From Polycyclovorans sp. (lineage in GTDB: Bacteria; Pseudomonadota; Gammaproteobacteria; Nevskiales; Nevskiaceae), in contig PAKU01000016.1 in NCBI GenBank assembly GCA_002706265.1, positions 62,001-126,000 on the forward strand: a DNA stretch of 64,000 bases. Reading direction: 5' to 3'. A program made the position numbers and the translations under genes. Under the pieces are notes generated by a model. It did no database searches, was not told the DNA's origin, and saw only the letters and a list, made by a program, of their open reading frames with translations. How positions within the stretch are numbered: the first letter of the stretch is position 1; each line of letters starts with the position of its first letter. Positions 62,235 through 64,000 of the stretch are shown piece after piece.

Positions 62235-63395
62235 ATGCCCCCGTCACACCTGAGCCTCCTTGGGGCCGAATCCATTGCTGAGCCCGCAGCGGAGCTGGCC
62301 GACGGCTTTTATCGCCGGCTGGTCGAGAGCGTCACCGACTATGCGATCTACCGGCTCGGTCTCGATGGCCGGATCAGCAGCTGGAACGCCGGGGCCGAGC
62401 GCTTCAAGCACTACACCGAAACCGAGGTGCTCGGCCGCCACTTTTCCCTGTTCTATACCCGGGCTGAAGCCGAGGCAGGCAAACCGCAACGGGCGCTGAC
62501 CCTGGCCCTGCAGACCGGCCGCTTCGAGGACTACGGCTGGCGGGTGCGCAAGGGGGGTGAGTCGTTCTGGGCGCACGTGATCATCGATCTGATCCGCGAC
62601 GATGCCGGCGTCCCGCTGGGCTTTGCCAAGATCACCCGCGACATCAGCGACCGTCGCGCCATCGAGATGCGCCTCAACGATCTGCAGCGCAGTCATCAGG
62701 AGCTGGAGCAATTCATTCACGTGGCCTCGCACGACCTGCGCGAACCGCTGCGCAAGGTGCTGGCCTTCAGCGACCTCATCGCGCTGGACGACGGCGCGGC
62801 CCTGTCGCCCGCGTCACATGCTTATCTGGCCAGCATCTGTGCCGCGACACGACGCATGCAGGCCTTGCTCGACAGCCTGCTGAGCCTGACCAAAGTGACC
62901 TCGGAGGGCCAACTGTTCAGTCGCTGCGACCTCAACGACGTGGCTGCCGAGGTGCTGTCCGATCTGGCGGTGGCCATTCGCGAGACCGGCGCGCGCATTG
63001 ACGTCGCACCATTGGCGGTGATCGACGCCGACCCCGCGCAGATGCGTCAGCTTCTGCAGAACCTGATCGAAAACGCCATGAAGTACCGGCGCGATGACCT
63101 GACCCCTCACATCACCGTGCGTTGCTTCGGGGCCGTCTCGGCGCCCCACCTGACCCTACAAGTGGCCGACAACGGCATTGGCTTCGACCCCCAGTACGGC
63201 GAGCGGATTTTTGGCATTTTCCAGCGCCTGCACACACGGGATCAGTACTCGGGTGCCGGCGTGGGTCTGGCCATCTGCCGCAAGATCTGCCGGCGTCATG
63301 GGGGCGACATCACGGCCACCTCGAACGCCGGACAGGGCGCGAGCTTCCTGATCACCCTGCCGCGTGCGCACGCGCCGCAAGGGGCCGGCGCATGA
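62235..63395 (+). CDS. PAS-domain sensor histidine kinase
   Basis: A 386-residue cytoplasmic sensor kinase without membrane helices. A PAS domain lies at about residues 20-145 (YAIYRLGLDGRISSWNAGAE), then HisKA with the phospho-accepting His in FIHVASHDLREPLRKVLAFS near residue 168, and a HATPase_c domain (NLIENAMKYRRDD, VADNGIGFDPQYGERIFGIFQRLH, GAGVGLAICRKI). This organisation is typical of phytochrome-like or soluble sensor kinases. It overlaps the response regulator that follows by four bases. The signal is unknown. Confidence 0.92.
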   Translation: MPPSHLSLLGAESIAEPAAELADGFYRRLVESVTDYAIYRLGLDGRISSWNAGAERFKHYTETEVLGRHFSLFYTRAEAEAGKPQRALTLALQTGRFEDYGWRVRKGGESFWAHVIIDLIRDDAGVPLGFAKITRDISDRRAIEMRLNDLQRSHQELEQFIHVASHDLREPLRKVLAFSDLIALDDGAALSPASHAYLASICAATRRMQALLDSLLSLTKVTSEGQLFSRCDLNDVAAEVLSDLAVAIRETGARIDVAPLAVIDADPAQMRQLLQNLIENAMKYRRDDLTPHITVRCFGAVSAPHLTLQVADNGIGFDPQYGERIFGIFQRLHTRDQYSGAGVGLAICRKICRRHGGDITATSNAGQGASFLITLPRAHAPQGAGA

Positions 63396-63811
63396 ATGCC
63401 GCCGTGGCCCCCGCCTTGCTGATTGCCGAAGATGATCCGGACGACCTGATGTTGCTGATGCGGGCCATCTCGGCGGTCGCGCCCCGGCTGACCTGCGCCT
63501 CGGTGCGTGACGGCGTGGCGCTGGGCGCCTTTCTGGCCGAGACGTCGGTGCCCCCCAAGGTCGTGCTGCTGGACCTGAACATGCCCCGCATGGATGGCCG
63601 GGAGTTTCTTGCGCAGCAGCGTTGCCGCCCCCCGGCGGCGGTTGTGCCCGCCTTTATCGTGCTCACCACATCGGCCGAACCTGCCGACCGCGCCCGCGTG
63701 CTGGCCGAAGGGGCCAGCGGCTATTTCATCAAGCCGTCGTCAGTGTCGGCACTGACCGAGATGATGCGGAGCGTCGTGCAGCAATGGATTCCCGAGGCGT
63801 TGATGACATGA
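63392..63811 (+). CDS. Response regulator, receiver domain only
   Basis: A 139-residue single receiver domain. Acidic pocket LLIAEDDPDD, phospho-accepting Asp in VVLLDLNMPRMDG, and a Lys-containing FIKPSS at the end are visible. The gene overlaps the histidine kinase (ATGA) and the next regulator (ATGA), so it is part of a coupled phosphorelay. It resembles the Rcp1-type regulators that follow phytochrome-like kinases. Confidence 0.92.
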   Translation: MNAAVAPALLIAEDDPDDLMLLMRAISAVAPRLTCASVRDGVALGAFLAETSVPPKVVLLDLNMPRMDGREFLAQQRCRPPAAVVPAFIVLTTSAEPADRARVLAEGASGYFIKPSSVSALTEMMRSVVQQWIPEALMT

Positions 63812-64000
63812 GCACCACCCGCCTGCTGCTGGTCGAGGACGACCCCGAAGATGTCGCGATCTTCCGTCGTCATCTGCCCGAAAGCAGCCAGTTGACCGTG
63901 GTGACGACCCTGGCCGCCGGCCTCGCGGCCGTGGCGGGGGGCGGGTTCAACGTGGCCTTTGTCGATTACCGTCTCGGTGCCGACAGTGGCCTTGAGCTGG
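63808..64000 (+). CDS. Response regulator receiver domain, 3' end cut by the window edge
   Basis: The first 64 codons encode a second receiver: RLLLVEDDPEDVAIFRRHLP with the acidic pocket and VAFVDYRLGADSG with the likely phospho-Asp. It overlaps the previous regulator by four bases. The rest lies beyond the window, so a hybrid kinase or an output domain (GGDEF, HTH) cannot be excluded. Confidence 0.85.
   Translation, partial: MSTTRLLLVEDDPEDVAIFRRHLPESSQLTVVTTLAAGLAAVAGGGFNVAFVDYRLGADSGLEL

Noticed and set aside
39-63669. Many long open frames on the strand opposite real genes
   Set aside because: In DNA of about two-thirds G+C, frames antisense to genes stay open by chance. They are rich in Arg/Pro/Ala/His, lack ribosome sites and have no family match.
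1-64000. CRISPR arrays, insertion sequences, prophage genes
   Set aside because: No spaced direct repeats, transposase frames or phage structural genes were seen.

Overview
The window is GC-rich chromosomal DNA (about two-thirds G+C by eye) from a Gram-negative bacterium. Outer-membrane proteins, Lol/TonB-type functions, lipoproteins, DjlA, TrkAH, a choline-kinase-like homoserine kinase, DusC and a GbsR-controlled bd oxidase fit a gammaproteobacterium, possibly near Nevskiales/Xanthomonadales. That placement is inference; no rRNA or marker was searched. Gene density is high. There are no insertion sequences, phage genes or CRISPR arrays, and one intact tRNA gene, tRNA-Gly(CCC).

Layout. 1-16.4 kb: K+ uptake (trkA partial, trkH), thrB, a TRAP permease pair without its binding protein, a hotdog thioesterase overlapping a TauE-type permease, a LolA-like protein, an acyl-CoA thioesterase, proline iminopeptidase, an MltD-like lytic transglycosylase, a Na+/H+ antiporter, a small lipoprotein, an LplT-PlsC-like fusion and an acetyl-CoA hydrolase/transferase. 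16.4-31.2 kb: a PQQ alcohol dehydrogenase with fused haem c, PhoD, RluF, a ZnuD-like zinc receptor with a small DUF2946-like protein behind a probable Zur box, a frameshifted Xre/MbcA-type antitoxin, ParA, a haloalkane-dehalogenase-like hydrolase, YghU, an NAD-binding SDR, MscL and Fbp. 31.2-44.4 kb: a cyanide-insensitive-type bd oxidase operon with its GbsR/MarR regulator and a palindromic operator, an OPT transporter, an exported amidohydrolase, a LysE exporter, a poor 1 kb stretch with a VapC remnant, an outer-membrane barrel protein, MaoC, DusC, an NTF2-like immunity-domain protein, tRNA-Gly, ThiS, a glycine-zipper protein and a YhiN flavoprotein. 44.5-47.8 kb: three overlapping tadE/tadF/tadG-type genes, the last with locally low GC.

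The most interesting region is 48.8-61.6 kb: twelve tightly packed, mostly overlapping co-directional genes that I cannot match to a named system. They encode an exported protein with a TonB-C-like end, four lipoproteins, an inner-membrane helical-repeat protein, a PEGA-repeat protein ending in a formylglycine-generating-enzyme (FGE) fold without the catalytic cysteine, a small proline-rich secreted protein, a MotA/TolQ/ExbB channel subunit, a cytoplasmic Hsp70/actin-like protein with an FHA-like tail, and two paralogous von Willebrand A (VWA) proteins. The VWA proteins start with a charged tail followed by a single membrane helix headed by Phe-Leu-Asp, which resembles ExbD/TolR. No ExbD/TolR/MotB gene is present, so I propose that the VWA pair replaces it and that this is a proton-driven trans-envelope machine. 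The window ends in a PAS histidine kinase and two overlapping response-regulator genes, the last cut by the edge.
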